The notes under the pieces: model-generated | Database searches by the model: none | What the model was told of the DNA's origin: nothing | The model's input: only the letters and a program-made list of their open reading frames with translations | Made by a program: the position numbers and the translations under genes | Source: Daphnia carinata | Taxonomy: Eukaryota; Arthropoda; Branchiopoda; Diplostraca; Daphniidae | Length of the DNA stretch: 64,000 bases | Direction of reading: 5' to 3' | NCBI RefSeq assembly: GCF_022539665.2 | Contig: NC_081332.1 | Location: 3,505,884-3,569,883 of the forward strand | Shown: in pieces, positions 12,416 through 23,427 of the stretch | How the letters are laid out: every line of letters starts with the position of its first letter | Numbering within the stretch: the first letter of the stretch is position 1

Positions 12416-12496
12416 CTCTATTTCTTTGTCGTCCAAATGTTCCAGCTTGAAATTTCTTTTCCCATCAATCAGGATGGAGACGGACTCGGCACCATC
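12416..12496 (-). CDS. Possible short coding exon, unrecognised
   Basis: An 81-base minus-strand segment between an AG (GGAATAATAG|, weak pyrimidine tract) and a strong donor (GAAATAGAG|GTAAGA). It reads 27 codons in phase 0, beginning DGAESVSILIDGKRN and ending LDDKEIE, with a charged, soluble composition. It may be an early exon of the unrecognised minus-strand gene to its left, or an untranslated exon. Confidence is low because the exon is short and the acceptor is poor. Confidence 0.3.
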
Positions 12497-12679
12497 CTAT
12501 TATTCCGATAGACGGGTAGTTTGGATGAGATATGGAAGAAAGCCGGGACTGATGCGGCGTTCGCCGCACCGGGCAAAGGGATCCGGTGCAAGGAGTGACA
12601 CATATGGCTTTTAGAATGTTTGAAGACAGTAGAGACAGCGCCGACGAAGAAAACTGTTGCGTGAAGACGGACGAACGCA

Positions 12680-13070
12680 TCAGCTTAGTAGTCTTGGATG
12701 TACAGCTTGCATATAGCCCTTGCTAATGAGTGTTCGCCGGCGAGCCAGAGAAAACAGTGACACCTCATCAGCAGCGTTGCGGGGGTCAAAAATATACACC
12801 CCGTCAATGATTGCGCCCGTTTGGGAGAAAGAGAGCACACTAAGTTGCATTAGCTGCTCACTAGCATCACCAAAAACTAATGTATGCATCTTATCCATTT
12901 CTGCCCCCTTTTTTTTTCTTTTCTTTTCTTTCTTTTGGTTTTCAAAAAGCAAACAGACTTCTTGTTTGGCTTTTTTTTTTCCCTCCACTGTGTAAAATGG
13001 TTGCGCATGAGAAAGGCAAGAACTTTTTCCCATCAGCCAGAGCGGGATCTATTACAGCTGGGTTGGCCAT
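12680..13070 (-). CDS. Candidate two-exon small protein (100 aa), unrecognised
   Basis: ATG at 13070 sits in a good context (GAAGATGGCC) and opens 12989-13070. A GT at 12988-12987 and an AG before 12900 remove about 88 bases of A-rich sequence, and the second exon runs 12680-12900 to a TGA. The junction keeps frame and gives a 100-residue protein starting MANPAVIDPALADGKKF and later containing FSQTGAIIDGVYIFDPRN. No domain, signal peptide or family is recognised. The acceptor is preceded by A and G runs rather than pyrimidines, which weakens the model. It lies 3' of KANSL3 on the same strand and could instead be transcribed in that gene's 3' region. Confidence 0.35.
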
Positions 13071-13649
13071 CTTCGTTGTGATTTTCTTGCGACGATGACA
13101 TGACACGATTCTCTCTTAATGTGTTACCTCTTTTCCTATCTCTCAACGCCGGCCGAGACTCCTAAATTTAGACATTCAAAAACTCAATCAAACTCGAAAG
13201 CTATTTACTGAACTGGAATTGCCACACAATGACACCACAACAAAAAGATTCGGTGCAATGTTACCCAAAATAGCCCAAAATGGACGAAAAGAAAAACTTG
13301 TTTTTTTTTTTTTTCGTGGGGAAAATTGTGACAACTTCAAAAACAAGGGTAACAATTTTCTTGTTTTGTACTGGTCTCTTGACTATAAATAATTCATTTC
13401 TAAAGAGAAGAACACTTCCCTTATACATCCAATGCTTCCATTGAAGTAACGAAGCCTCAAACAATTTCGAGACTTCGTTATTCTGACAGAAATGTTTTTG
13501 CATGATCTGATTAGGACATGAAAAAACGAAAATACTAGTTTAAGAAAAAAAGGGATAATTACAAATTTCACCGAAGGACTCATTTCGAAACGTCTGCCCG
13601 TCCGAGAGAGGCAGGTGAGTGATACATGTGATAAATATGATGTGCTAAT

Positions 13650-16612
13650 CTATTCCGGCGTCACCGCAGGTGCGTTCTTGCTGTTTTGATTTCGGTTTCG
13701 ATTTTCTGCACTGAGTCGTCGGCAAACGTCGACTAGAGGTAAGTCATCAGCTATGGAAACAACATATTGAATTAGTTTAAACATTCAAATTAAATCAACG
13801 ACTAATTCGGAATCAATTTTTACCCTCGTCACCGGAATATTTGAGGCAGAAATCATCTTCTTGCATGCTTCCATCCTCTTGTTTTTGAGGCACTTGGCTC
13901 TGCTGCTGCTTACTCATAAATTCATTGCAAAAACGCAGGTCTTCCATAATCTCGTCGTCGTCATCGGCGGGCGGTGCCGATTCAGTCTCAGAGCTGTCTC
14001 CGCCTCCCTAAATGAGTTATTATTTTCATTATTTTTTCTTCTTCTAGAATAAAAAAAAATATTAATAAAAACTTGCTTTGCATTCCATGAGCGGATGCGT
14101 TCCTTCCTCTTTTGGTGACCCTTGAGAACTGCCAACACTTGACTGATAATGAAAAGAACAAAACGAAAAAAAAAGGTAAGCGGGGAAAGGTGCATTTGAA
14201 TTATTTCCACAATCGGTTACCTTGCAATCAATTTCCACGTTGTCTAAAGGATTTGACGTGTTTGCTCGCTGTGCCAGTCCACGAGACGGTAAAATGTCAG
14301 CGGGGCTTGGTTGCGAACGATACGTGCTGACAGAACGTGCAATTCGACCTAAAAGTGGCGAGTAAAGTGTTACGCAGCAATTACTTTATAACAAAATCTG
14401 TTAAACAAACCTTTTGGAGTAGATGGTGATATTTCGGAGGTTGCTCTTTGATATGGAATTTTGCTACAAGAAAAATGAAAAACATTTGAAAGGATTTCTT
14501 AGAAAAAAAAAACACAAAATAATGATGAATAGAAACCTTGAATGTCCAGGCCCTGCCCGGCCACCTCGCACGCGAAGCCCAGTCCCGCTACGACCTTTCC
14601 ACGGCGGGGCAAAGGGAGTGCTGGGGAAAGAAGTAAGAGAAATTGACAGGGGAACTGGTAGAATAACATTGGCGATTGAGTTACCTTTGAGAATAATTAT
14701 GGCCGCTCAAGGCCGCATGCGTCGAATCTTCCATGTCAACAGGATGCCGTGGTCTTTTAGTTGGTCCTCCGGCTAAAGGCGTTCCATCAGGTTTACGTTC
14801 CGGTGTGCTCTTTTTGCCTGCAGTTGCAGCAGCTGCTTGGGTTAGAACTGTTGAAAAAAATGTTGAAATTTCCTCCAAAATGCAAGCATCCACCATAGAC
14901 TGGGTCACATTCTGTAGCTTTCTCTTCCATCTAAAATTAACGTTTACTGAATCGGTTTCGTCAAGTAACAGAGAGGATGGCGTGGATTACTTAAGCATTC
15001 GCAAAGAGTCCACAGCACCGTCTACTACTATGAGGGACGATTCCGCTTTCATTCGATGCCGGAGTTGTTCAATTCCATCTACTGTGCACGTCGACGAAGA
15101 CTGACCAACCACTAACATCGTTGGACATTTGATGTCCAGAATGAAATCATCCGGTTCACCTCGCTTACCGTCGACGCAGAAAAGTGGAAAGCCTAAACAT
15201 AGTAATGCCGTAACAGGCTCCAAATAGGCGACCTGCAGACAGATGTACCGGAATCCAATGTACTGACACACAGTTACCAGCGTACAAAAATTATTTTACC
15301 TGAGCGGCTATTAGTGCTCCCTGCTGAAGCCCAGCAAGAACGATAGGGCGATTCGGGCAACCTGCTTTTAGCTCCTGTACTTTCTGTAAAGTTGCATTGA
15401 TGATGGATTCCACAAGCACGGGCAAAGACAGGGTATGTAGCGAAGGAGTGGCCTGGAGGGAAACCGTTGTTACTCTTCCTAAAGTCTGTAGAAGGTTATG
15501 CCACGTCTGGAAGCGTCTTGATCCGCTAAGACTATAAAATGTAAGAGCTTCGTGATTTTAACTTTCTCTGCTACAAATTTTGAAGAAAATGTTTTTACCT
15601 AGACAAAGAGTTATAGTTGTTGGTTCCTGAAGGTACCATGATGATTAATGGTGCCATAGGTGGACCTTTGGCATTTGGCAAAGTACTAGGATTTAATGCA
15701 GGCTCCCAAGGTTTGCCAACAACAAAGTTCAAAATTTGGTTGTTTAACGAAGACAGCTTGCTATTGGTTAGTGGGGTGCTCAATATTCTATCGACCAACG
15801 TAGGCACTCTGCTCTGAAGCACTTGTAAGATGTTTATGTAACACAACAAATAATCCCGACTGAGGTGTTCAATAAGCGTCAAGTGTAGCCATTGGGTAAT
15901 TTTAACATCCCATGCCACGGATGACAAAATGATTCTCAATTTTTTGGCTGATCCTTCAACATTAATTTTCTTCTGGATGGCTTCGTTTTCAAGTTGTTCT
16001 GTAGCTAGTCTAGCCATGTTGTCTGCAACGAGCAGCTTTACCACCTTTCAAACCAAAAGAAAAGTTTCTTTCTTTGTTATGCAGAATTTAAGAAAACACA
16101 GACCTTATTGAAAATCCTGTTTTGTAATGGTGTCCAACCATCTCGTTTCACAGTTTCTTCCCAATCAGAAGAGGTTTCCTCAGTTAAAAGAAGATTGAAT
16201 TTTTGGTTCGACTCCATATAATTTTTTTCTGTCATCTCCCTATTTAATATTGGGTGATGTTTTGGATTCGGAGTAACTTCAACATCTATGACATCATCAC
16301 CGCTAGAAAGATAATAAGAAAAATCAATTACAAGAACCACAATACAGGGTATACCCTACATACCCGACAGGGAAATTTTCCTCTGCAAAGAGAATTCGGG
16401 CGGGTTTGCAATGGGCCATTTCTTGCCGCCAATTCCATGGTTTTGCATAACAATGATCAAGTTGCACTGGGTTCTGCTCGCCACCCTTAACACATAGCGC
16501 AAAAACTTTAAATAACGAAGAGAAATAGCCGATACAAAATCTTGAAAACATTATTTACCGGTCCATTTGAGAAATTTCTATTTGCAACCGAAGCCTCCCG
16601 ACTTTCTTCCAT
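13650..16612 (-). CDS. KANSL3: KAT8 regulatory NSL complex subunit 3 (KANSL3/NSL3)
   Basis: KANSL3 is a subunit of the non-specific lethal complex, which carries the MOF/KAT8 histone H4 acetyltransferase and acts at housekeeping promoters in the nucleus. Thirteen coding exons keep frame: 16559-16612, 16364-16485, 16104-16302, 15599-16044, 15300-15531, 14991-15232, 14685-14930, 14537-14620, 14411-14463, 14221-14348, 14077-14142, 13824-14007 and 13650-13750, giving 718 aa. Family landmarks are DHCYAKPWNW near the N-terminus, GWTPLQNRIFNK, AWDVKITQWLHLTLIEHL, the alpha/beta-hydrolase-like VTALLCLGFPL and VVGQSSSTC, and TQSMVDACILEEI. The usual GxSxG nucleophile elbow reads GLQQGAL, so no serine hydrolase activity is expected, as in other members. 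The C-terminus is a Ser/Gln/Asp-rich tail. One intron (14008-14076) has a GC donor. At 718 aa it is somewhat shorter than the vertebrate protein. Confidence 0.93.
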
Positions 16613-17640
16613 TGCTTTAACTACCATTTAGTTGTTGAAATCGAAGAGCACGCGACCACGCGACTTAAGGCGACGCCAGATTGTTTGTTATTAAGAAATT
16701 CAATAAGTTCCATAGTTACTTGCCTACTGCCAGATGGCGTCAGTGCATGCTTTCACAAAAAGCGAGGGAATTGTGGATAGAACAAGAAAGGTCTGTAAAA
16801 TCATGACATAGCCTTGTATATTGTGCCAGTGGTAAAATCTTTTCGCCTTGATTTGGTAATTGGAGGGTTTACTTGCCATCAATCCTTTCTCTAAATCTAC
16901 TAAGGAACACAGGTTAAAAAGTGGTTAAATTGGAGTTCACCTGTACGCCTTCATTGTCTGGTTTTAACAGAACGTTTCAATCGATTAAGTCGACTGCTTT
17001 TTTTTGACGGGGGGGGGGGGGGCAAATTATGTCTAAAGCAAATATGGCAAGCAGGTAATTTGTATAAATGTAATACATTTTTATTGTCGTAACCAAACCT
17101 CGTATTTTGCAACCTTCATTTTGTGGTCTGCTGATTATACCTTCCTTACTTCACACCAACCAGTAGAATCAGTCTATAACCAATAAACATCTCATACCTT
17201 CTAAGTGGAGTATCAAAATTAATACGATTTGTCAAGATACTTGTTATTCTCATAAATTTCGCGTTTTTAAGAATGATTACTTAATTTACCGTAATAGATT
17301 GCCCTAGTTTTTTGGCCTATAATCCTGTTAGGGCACTTAGGTAAAGGAAAACCCCAATGCCCGTAGAAAGCTAACATCAAAACTAGCACTATAAATAGCA
17401 TGGAATCATTGGCTAAGGTTTGGTGGCTTAAAACCAATTAGCTTATCACGTGCCATTAGAGTATTATTATTAATTGGTCACGGTGATCAACAAAAGACCT
17501 GTCGTTTCTATTACCTTTCAATGTCGTCTGTAAAACCTAGGTTGGTTTATCTCAGCAATTCAATGTGTAAAACCAGATCTACTGTATGTCCTTTTTTTTT
17601 GTTCATGTTTGTTTACCCGATGGATAGACAGACAATACCT
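16613..17640. other. Intergenic stretch upstream of KANSL3
   Basis: Presumed promoter side of KANSL3. A CAGATGGCG motif lies at 16731-16739 and a G run at about 17010-17022. No coding exon is seen. Base composition is ordinary, without the long A and T runs found in the flanks of the window. Confidence 0.5.
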
Positions 17641-19230
17641 GTTGTTTTCGTGTGGATATAAACCACAGCCTGCACGTCGTCGTCAACGATATTTTGCTGA
17701 TGCCAATATGGTCAATGACTCCAAACCTCTTCTAGATGTTAAGCTTCTAGATCTGTTCAAGGAGAATCCGGTTTTGTAACCTACTTAGCACAATGCACAA
17801 GTATTCTATTAATGATCGTAACTCTAACACAGAGTAGAAAAACAAATCATATCAGCCAACACAAAGTCGATGGGTCAAACTGGTTTGAAAACGCGCAACA
17901 AGCTTACCGATCCGAAGAAAAATGCCAATCACGTCTGAGCTTTTCTACAAAAACGAAACTTTAAAAAAAGCATACTACTGCATGCCTTCACCGTTGGAAA
18001 CAGCGGCCTAGATTTACAAAAGAATTTAGTCGGCTGGATTCAACCGGTTCGCTGTATTCAGAAGCTTGATGAAACAGTTAACATGAAAGACTGCTAGTGA
18101 GTTTAAAACATACACATTTTATACAAATTTAACGTAGGCTTACGTGCGGATTGACACAACGGCGATAATGGAAATAGGATTTCGAATGCACAGTGTTGAG
18201 AATCAAATATCGTTAAGCAAAATGCTTCGTCATCTAGTAGTTACCAGCATCGGGTAGGACTAAACACTGAACTTCAGTCTGGTAAAATTTTGGCGTGGCC
18301 TTCAGGCATATGTCAAAAACTCACCTATTCAAGCAGAAACGGTTAGCAACACAACTTTTGTCAATTGAGTACCTTAAACATTATATACTTTACAGCATTT
18401 AACGGAGAAACAAGGAAGACAATACGAGCGAATGCACGGTTGTTATTTGCCCAGCAGATTAGACAAATCAGCACCAGCAAACCACACCAAGCTACAAAAT
18501 GAAACATTGCTAAGAAAACTGAAAAAAGCCATGAAAGCATTATGGCAATGGTAAACGCACAACTGACTTGGATTCGCGCTCGGTGGAACCCACTTTATAT
18601 GAAGGCACGCGGTAGACGGGAAAAACTTTTCAAAGCTCTAGAGCTCCAGGCACTAAAAGGAGGTGCTAACAAAGCTTTCCTTACTGAGAACAACGTGCAC
18701 AACCTAACCTGAACAATAAGGATGGTACGTTCTGCGGTGGTAAGTAGAAAGGTACGTTACAAATTATTGCCGCAGGTTCCACGATCTTTTGCCTTATGCA
18801 AGAAAAGTATCTTAATGACTATTCAATTCGAAAGTGAAAGCTTCTCTTGCGGGAAAAACAGAAAGCAAGTACTGTACGTGGAAATCGAAATCTAACTGGA
18901 CGAGACGAATCGTGATTGCTAGAAGTGTTGGCATCTTACACTCTGCCCTCAAGGACCAGCGGTATTTCCAAGAATGTACATCTGGTCGTTACGTAAACTT
19001 AATACGGGCGAGGATTGCATTACACTTTACAGATAACTTCTATCGGAAAATTGATAATCTATGCAAAACAATGGTCATCAAGAGAAAGAAAATATGCAGA
19101 GACATGTACCTTGAAAAAAAGAAACTTACTCCTGGACGTCCTAGTACCAAAACAAAACAACGGCCTTGGTTTCAGTAGTCGTACAGTCAGCGTGTTAGTC
19201 CAGAATGTGGGTTCATGAAATAGATAAGCA
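17640..19230 (+). pseudogene. Decayed coding sequence of unknown family
   Basis: Several short plus-strand open pieces look like exon remnants: one from about 17707 beginning MVNDSKPLLDVKLL, one at about 17985-18090 containing VGWIQPVRCIQKL, and one at about 18270-18545 in two pieces separated by a 54-base GT-AG interval. An open frame also lies at 18834-19178. Stops fall after 20-50 codons in each and no single chain of in-phase junctions joins them. No family is recognised. It could be a dead gene, a set of exons I cannot connect, or chance. It lies just upstream of a broken chitin-binding gene on the same strand and might be its 5' part. Confidence 0.3.
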
Positions 19231-19439
19231 AAGTTCCTCCTCAGTAGCCAGCATGATGACGTATACCATAATCACGTAAAGAACACTGTGTAGCTGTACC
19301 AATCAAATTTTCATTGTTGTGTGGTAAACCATGGATAGTAGAGTTGTAATACTGTATTACCTTGTGGTTGCAGGTTGGTTTCCTAGCATACGATTGTATC
19401 ATAACACTGAAACATGAAAACTCTTATTCCTGACTATAC

Positions 19440-20222
19440 AAAATGTTTTCCTGGTTAAAATTACCTGTGACCCAGTGCGACCATGTCGAAGCAAACGGTT
19501 TTCTTACTCGATTGCAGATTCGGAACAATGCGACCAATTCTACAGGTGCAGGAATGGTGAAATGACTGAAGAACTCTGTCCAGACGGGCAGGTCTATGAA
19601 CCTGGAAGTCAATCTTGTTTCATGCCTCAGCGAGTTATCTGCGGCAAGAGAAAACATTTACGTAAAAGAAATATAAGTTTAGCGAGAGGTACAGCAACGC
19701 TGACGTACATTTTTGAATGTTATGGAAGCGCCACGGAGAAACGTTGTGTGTCCAAGACTTTTAGGAAGACTCACTCCAACGGACTCTGCTTTTAAAAATG
19801 ATCGCTTCGGAGGTTTAATTTTCGATGAGGATCAAGCGGTTTGTGAGTTTCCCGATATGGCAAACCACGCAGAATGCTCAGGTGCTATAAATAAAAAAAA
19901 TTTAAAGTTTAGTTTGACTTATTTTAAAACTTTTGGAAGCTTACAAAATTTTGAACTTCACTTATCCGTACGGATCAAACGTACAGTCAGACAATGTTGT
20001 TCTGTTCTTTGGTGATCATGAACGCTTCCCTAAAGTGAGAATTACGTTTAGTAAATATTCTAAATCAATTATAATGTGAAGCGGTCGGATAGAAGGAGGA
20101 TTGTCAGCATTTCTTCATGTGTTTGAAAAGTGGTCGACCTCGCCAAGGGGGATGTCCAATAGCATCAGCCTACAACCCGAACACTTTCCTTTGCGATAAA
20201 CCTGCAAACGTTCCTGGATAGT
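19440..20222 (+). pseudogene. Chitin-binding type-2 (CBM14/peritrophin-A) gene, broken
   Basis: Three CBM14-like units are visible. Unit 1 (about 19465-19640) reads ADSEQCDQFYRCRNGEM, then ELCPDGQVYEPG with further Cys. Its expected start, ...ANGF, is in another frame, so a frameshift lies near 19500. Unit 2 (about 19705-19880) shows FECYGSATEKRC in one frame and GLIFDEDQAVCEFPDMANH in another, with stops between. Unit 3 (about 20098-20222) reads CQHFFMCLKSGRPRQGG then NTFLCDKPANVPG. CBM14 domains use six Cys in three disulfides and bind chitin in cuticle or peritrophic matrix. Three in a row recalls CPAP3/obstructor proteins. Two frame breaks make a pseudogene likeliest; unseen introns or assembly errors are the alternatives. 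Confidence 0.6.
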
Positions 20223-20415
20223 AAGTAACTTTGGTATTGAAGGAGATGTGTAAAACGAAGTTACAAAATCGCCAGTACTTGAATTTCAATAAAAAATTAA
20301 TTACATTTTCGTAACGGTGAAAATTCATACAAGGATTGATAGGCATCATTTCAAAGAATAAAGTTTCCTGATATCTTCCCCTCTCTGGCAATTTCTTTTT
20401 ACATTTTGAATCATT

Positions 20416-21303
20416 CTAAACTGGGAATTGATGCTGAAGGAGTAATAACATTTGTTCTGCTGCTATATTTTTGCAGATTTTTTTGGATTTTCCTTCTCCT
20501 GTTTCGAAAATTGCATTACTATTTCACGATGTGTAGAACTATCAATATTAATAAATCTTACCACGGGTAACGTGTTCGTACATTTTGCAGGTCATAACAA
20601 ATTGTCTAAAATGAGAAGGACCTGTAATGCTAACAACTTCATATTCAGGAAGGTTAAGATGTCGTGTTAAAGCAAAACTTGTCAGCATTCCAGCTGAATT
20701 TTTTGTTTCTGCTGTTTGCTGCACCACATCTTCATTTAGAAATTCAAATGTTTTCATCCTGTAGAACACATGCTTCTGTTGACAACAAATTAAACTATAC
20801 ATAGAATAAATTTCACAAACCATTCAAAGCATTTCACTAAAATGTCTTGAGTGATACTATTAAGTGTTCCTCCACTTTGGGTAGTTTTTTTTAACAGCAT
20901 CATCATTTTGTATGCTGCATCGTGTTTTGCCTGCATTTTTGTTTTGGCTTTTCCAACCACTAGAAACACAAAATAATCACATGATCATTTTTAGCTTTCT
21001 TCAGGCTGATACAGATGGAAAGAAAAAAATGTATTTAATAAGATATCACATACCTGAAATACCCAATTTCCAAACTGTTAAGCTTATTCGGAAATTTTTC
21101 TGGTGAGCTTCCCCTGATTCTTCTACTAAATCATACATGGGCATACCAAAACCAAATTTTGTGCAAAGCTCATGAAATAAACTAACATATGTCTTTTGAG
21201 CAACTGCAACTTCATTAGATGAATCTCCCAATCCTTCGTCGGAGCCAATCCTGAGTTTGGAGATTGCTTCAACGTTAACGCTTCCAGCTTTAGTGATATC
21301 CAT
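20416..21303 (-). CDS. Protein with two double-stranded RNA-binding domains (TARBP2/PRKRA/R2D2-like)
   Basis: Four coding exons (21054-21303, 20821-20959, 20562-20758, 20416-20498) join in frame to give 222 aa. Domain 1, residues about 35-105, shows FHELCTKFGF, GEAHQKNFRISLTVW and the basic helix VGKAKTKMQAKHDAA. Domain 2, about 148-217, shows LPEYEVVSITGPSHFRQF and the RNA-contacting GEGKSKKICKNIAAEQMLL. Both keep the basic KxxxK patch that binds the RNA phosphate groove, so dsRNA binding is expected. Small proteins with tandem dsRBDs include Dicer partners (TARBP2, PRKRA, loquacious, R2D2), but there is no third domain and no catalytic domain here. Which subfamily it belongs to, and any role in small-RNA pathways, is inference. 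BOLA1 lies upstream on the same strand. Confidence 0.85.
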
Positions 21304-22036
21304 TGCTATTCACAATTCTGCATTTAGTACAAAAAGGTTATGAAGATATGTGGTTAACTTTTCTTTAAACATTGCAACGCAACACCTGTTGCAATACCAA
21401 TATCTTCAATCTACGCTATCACTCGCTACACCACCACATGACAGTTCTTAGAACCCAATAAGCATGGTTGTCTAAGAATCGATCAACTGAATCGCTCGTG
21501 AATAATTTAGCTGGTTTATGGCAAACGACTCTGATATATATTCATGGGTTAAGACTTGGTTAGAAAAATAATATATATATATAAAAATATATGTATAAAA
21601 CATGAGATATTCAAAGGCAGAGCCGAGATGTCATTTCGGCCTTTTCGGTCTGGTTAGCTTTCGCCTTCATGTGTAGTTTTTTATGTCTCGCTGAACGTCA
21701 ACAACAGTTCATCTACACAGAACTTTTGGTCTGTTTCAAACGTGCCAGAAGATGAATAACATTCGATCTCGGTTTATCGCACACAGCCGTTGCGATTAAA
21801 GAAGCTAAAAGTTGTTAACAGAAAGAACGATGTTTCGTGGACCGACTCCTTTCTTTTGCCAGATTTAAATTTCAGTTTCGTGCTACCTATTCTCTCTCCA
21901 ATCTTGCAACTGTAAAACAACCATGAATAACTGTTTTATATTCATAGAGCAGCAATAAAAAAAGGCAAGACAAATGGATGTTTACTATTATTCAAAATAT
22001 CGTGAGAACACTGTACAAATGTCACTTAATAAAAAA
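21304..22036. other. Intergenic stretch between the dsRBD gene and BOLA1
   Basis: Contains an AT-rich TATATA segment at about 21565-21600 and no supportable exon. It should include the promoter and 5' UTR of the dsRBD gene and the 3' UTR of BOLA1. Confidence 0.5.
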
Positions 22037-22587
22037 TCATCTGCCAAAGCCACCTTTACAAGCTGGGCTTTTTTCAGTAACTTTGGAAGAGTCCTGCCAC
22101 TGTGAGGGTGTTTTTGCCTAATTGTTTGAAGGGAAGGGAAAAATAAACTATCACACCACCAATTTTAAAAACAAAAATTTACTTACAACAATTGACAAGG
22201 CATGGACTCCATTTTTCAATTCATCCTGCAGTACTTCATTGACTAACCTGTGCCTCTACAAGTAAATGATATTATGACAAATACAAATAATCTATGATAT
22301 ACATTTTTTGTTAGTTTCTCATGTACCTGTAACAAGGAAGTGCTTTCAAACTTGTCTGAAACAACTACTACTTTGAAGTGGGTTTCACTTCCTTTTGGTA
22401 CATTATGCATATAAGATTCGTTTATGATGTCCAAGTGCACCGGGGAAAACTGTTTCACGAGTTTATCGCGAATCAGCAATTCGATTGAATTACCATTTTT
22501 GACTGGGATTGTGGCCATGGTTTTTGATCCGGGAAAAAAATATGCTGGATGATACAACCCAAAAACCCGCAAAGAACGAACTAACAT
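22037..22587 (-). CDS. BOLA1: BolA-like protein 1, mitochondrial
   Basis: Three coding exons (22327-22587, 22187-22255, 22037-22117) join in frame for 136 aa. The BolA fold is clear: IELLIRDKLVKQFSP, the signature VPKGSETHFKVVVVSDKF, then RHRLVNEVL, GVHALSIV and AKTPSQW. BolA1 works with monothiol glutaredoxin 5 in mitochondrial Fe-S cluster handling and thiol redox balance; its conserved His residues help bind the cluster. I chose the ATG at 22587 (MLVRSLRVFGLYHPAYF...). The upstream sequence has an acceptor at 22603, and the resulting 23-residue leader is basic, hydrophobic and free of acidic residues, as in a mitochondrial targeting peptide. A second Met (MATIPV) could start a cytosolic form. 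A 5' UTR exon is suggested by a donor AATTC|GTAAGT near 22686. Confidence 0.95.
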
Positions 22588-22689
22588 GACAGCTCCCACA
22601 AACTGCAAAAGAATTCTGAGATTTACAACATGCTTCAATGCCAAATTAGCTTAAACAATTCTAAATAGATATATGATAAACTTACGAAT

Positions 22690-23427
22690 TGGATTCGTGT
22701 AAACTATGAAGTAGCAGACGAATTATTTAGTTCTAGCAGAGGCGCCAAATCGCATTTTGGCCAAGAATTAATGCATGCAGAGCAATCCCATGAGAATTTA
22801 GTTCAACTCAGTTACTAGAAAATAGATAATTATTGTAAGAAATAAAAGGCATTTGCAATCAATAGAACTATTTCTTGCCATATGAAACTTGCTACAGTTA
22901 CATAAAAGAACTTGCCCCACTATCTGTCATTCCTCGTTCGACGTTCACTTATCTAGAAAACTATCTTGAAATTCTTGTCGAGAGAGCTAAAATTAACAAA
23001 TATTTACATTGTGACTTTACGGGTTACTAGCCAAGACATGGCACCATAGTAAAGCATAAAAAACTTGTTCAGTAATCTCGTGCTCGTTGCTAAAATGTTA
23101 TTTGGTTTGCTTCTGGCAAAGCAACATTTCGTATGGCAACAGCAGCGAAGTCATAGAACCCAGTTCTTGACTCTGACTTTTGTTTCAAAATCATGACGAT
23201 TTTCAAATCAGAGCTTTGCCACTCGGTAATTTTAGTGAACCAGCATTTTTATCGGAACAAGACGACCCATGGATCCATCGGCGATTAGATAAATCGACCA
23301 ATGTGTAGACTCCCGAGTCAAAGTAAAGAGATATCTAGCAAACAAACTCAGAGCTGAAGCTGAGGTTTATTGCCAGACGTCTCTGTCACATCAGTGCTGA
23401 AACCCATCAGCATTTTCAGCCAAGAAG
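22690..23427. other. Intergenic region between divergent BOLA1 and MAN2B1
   Basis: About 700 bases separate the two divergently transcribed genes and should hold both promoters. No TATA box is obvious. TCAGTG-type initiator sequences occur near 23391 on the plus strand. No coding exon is seen. Confidence 0.45.

Noticed and set aside
18834-19178. 114-codon basic frame considered as a transposase or integrase remnant
   Set aside because: No catalytic motif, terminal repeat or target-site duplication is visible; it is listed only as part of decayed unknown coding sequence.
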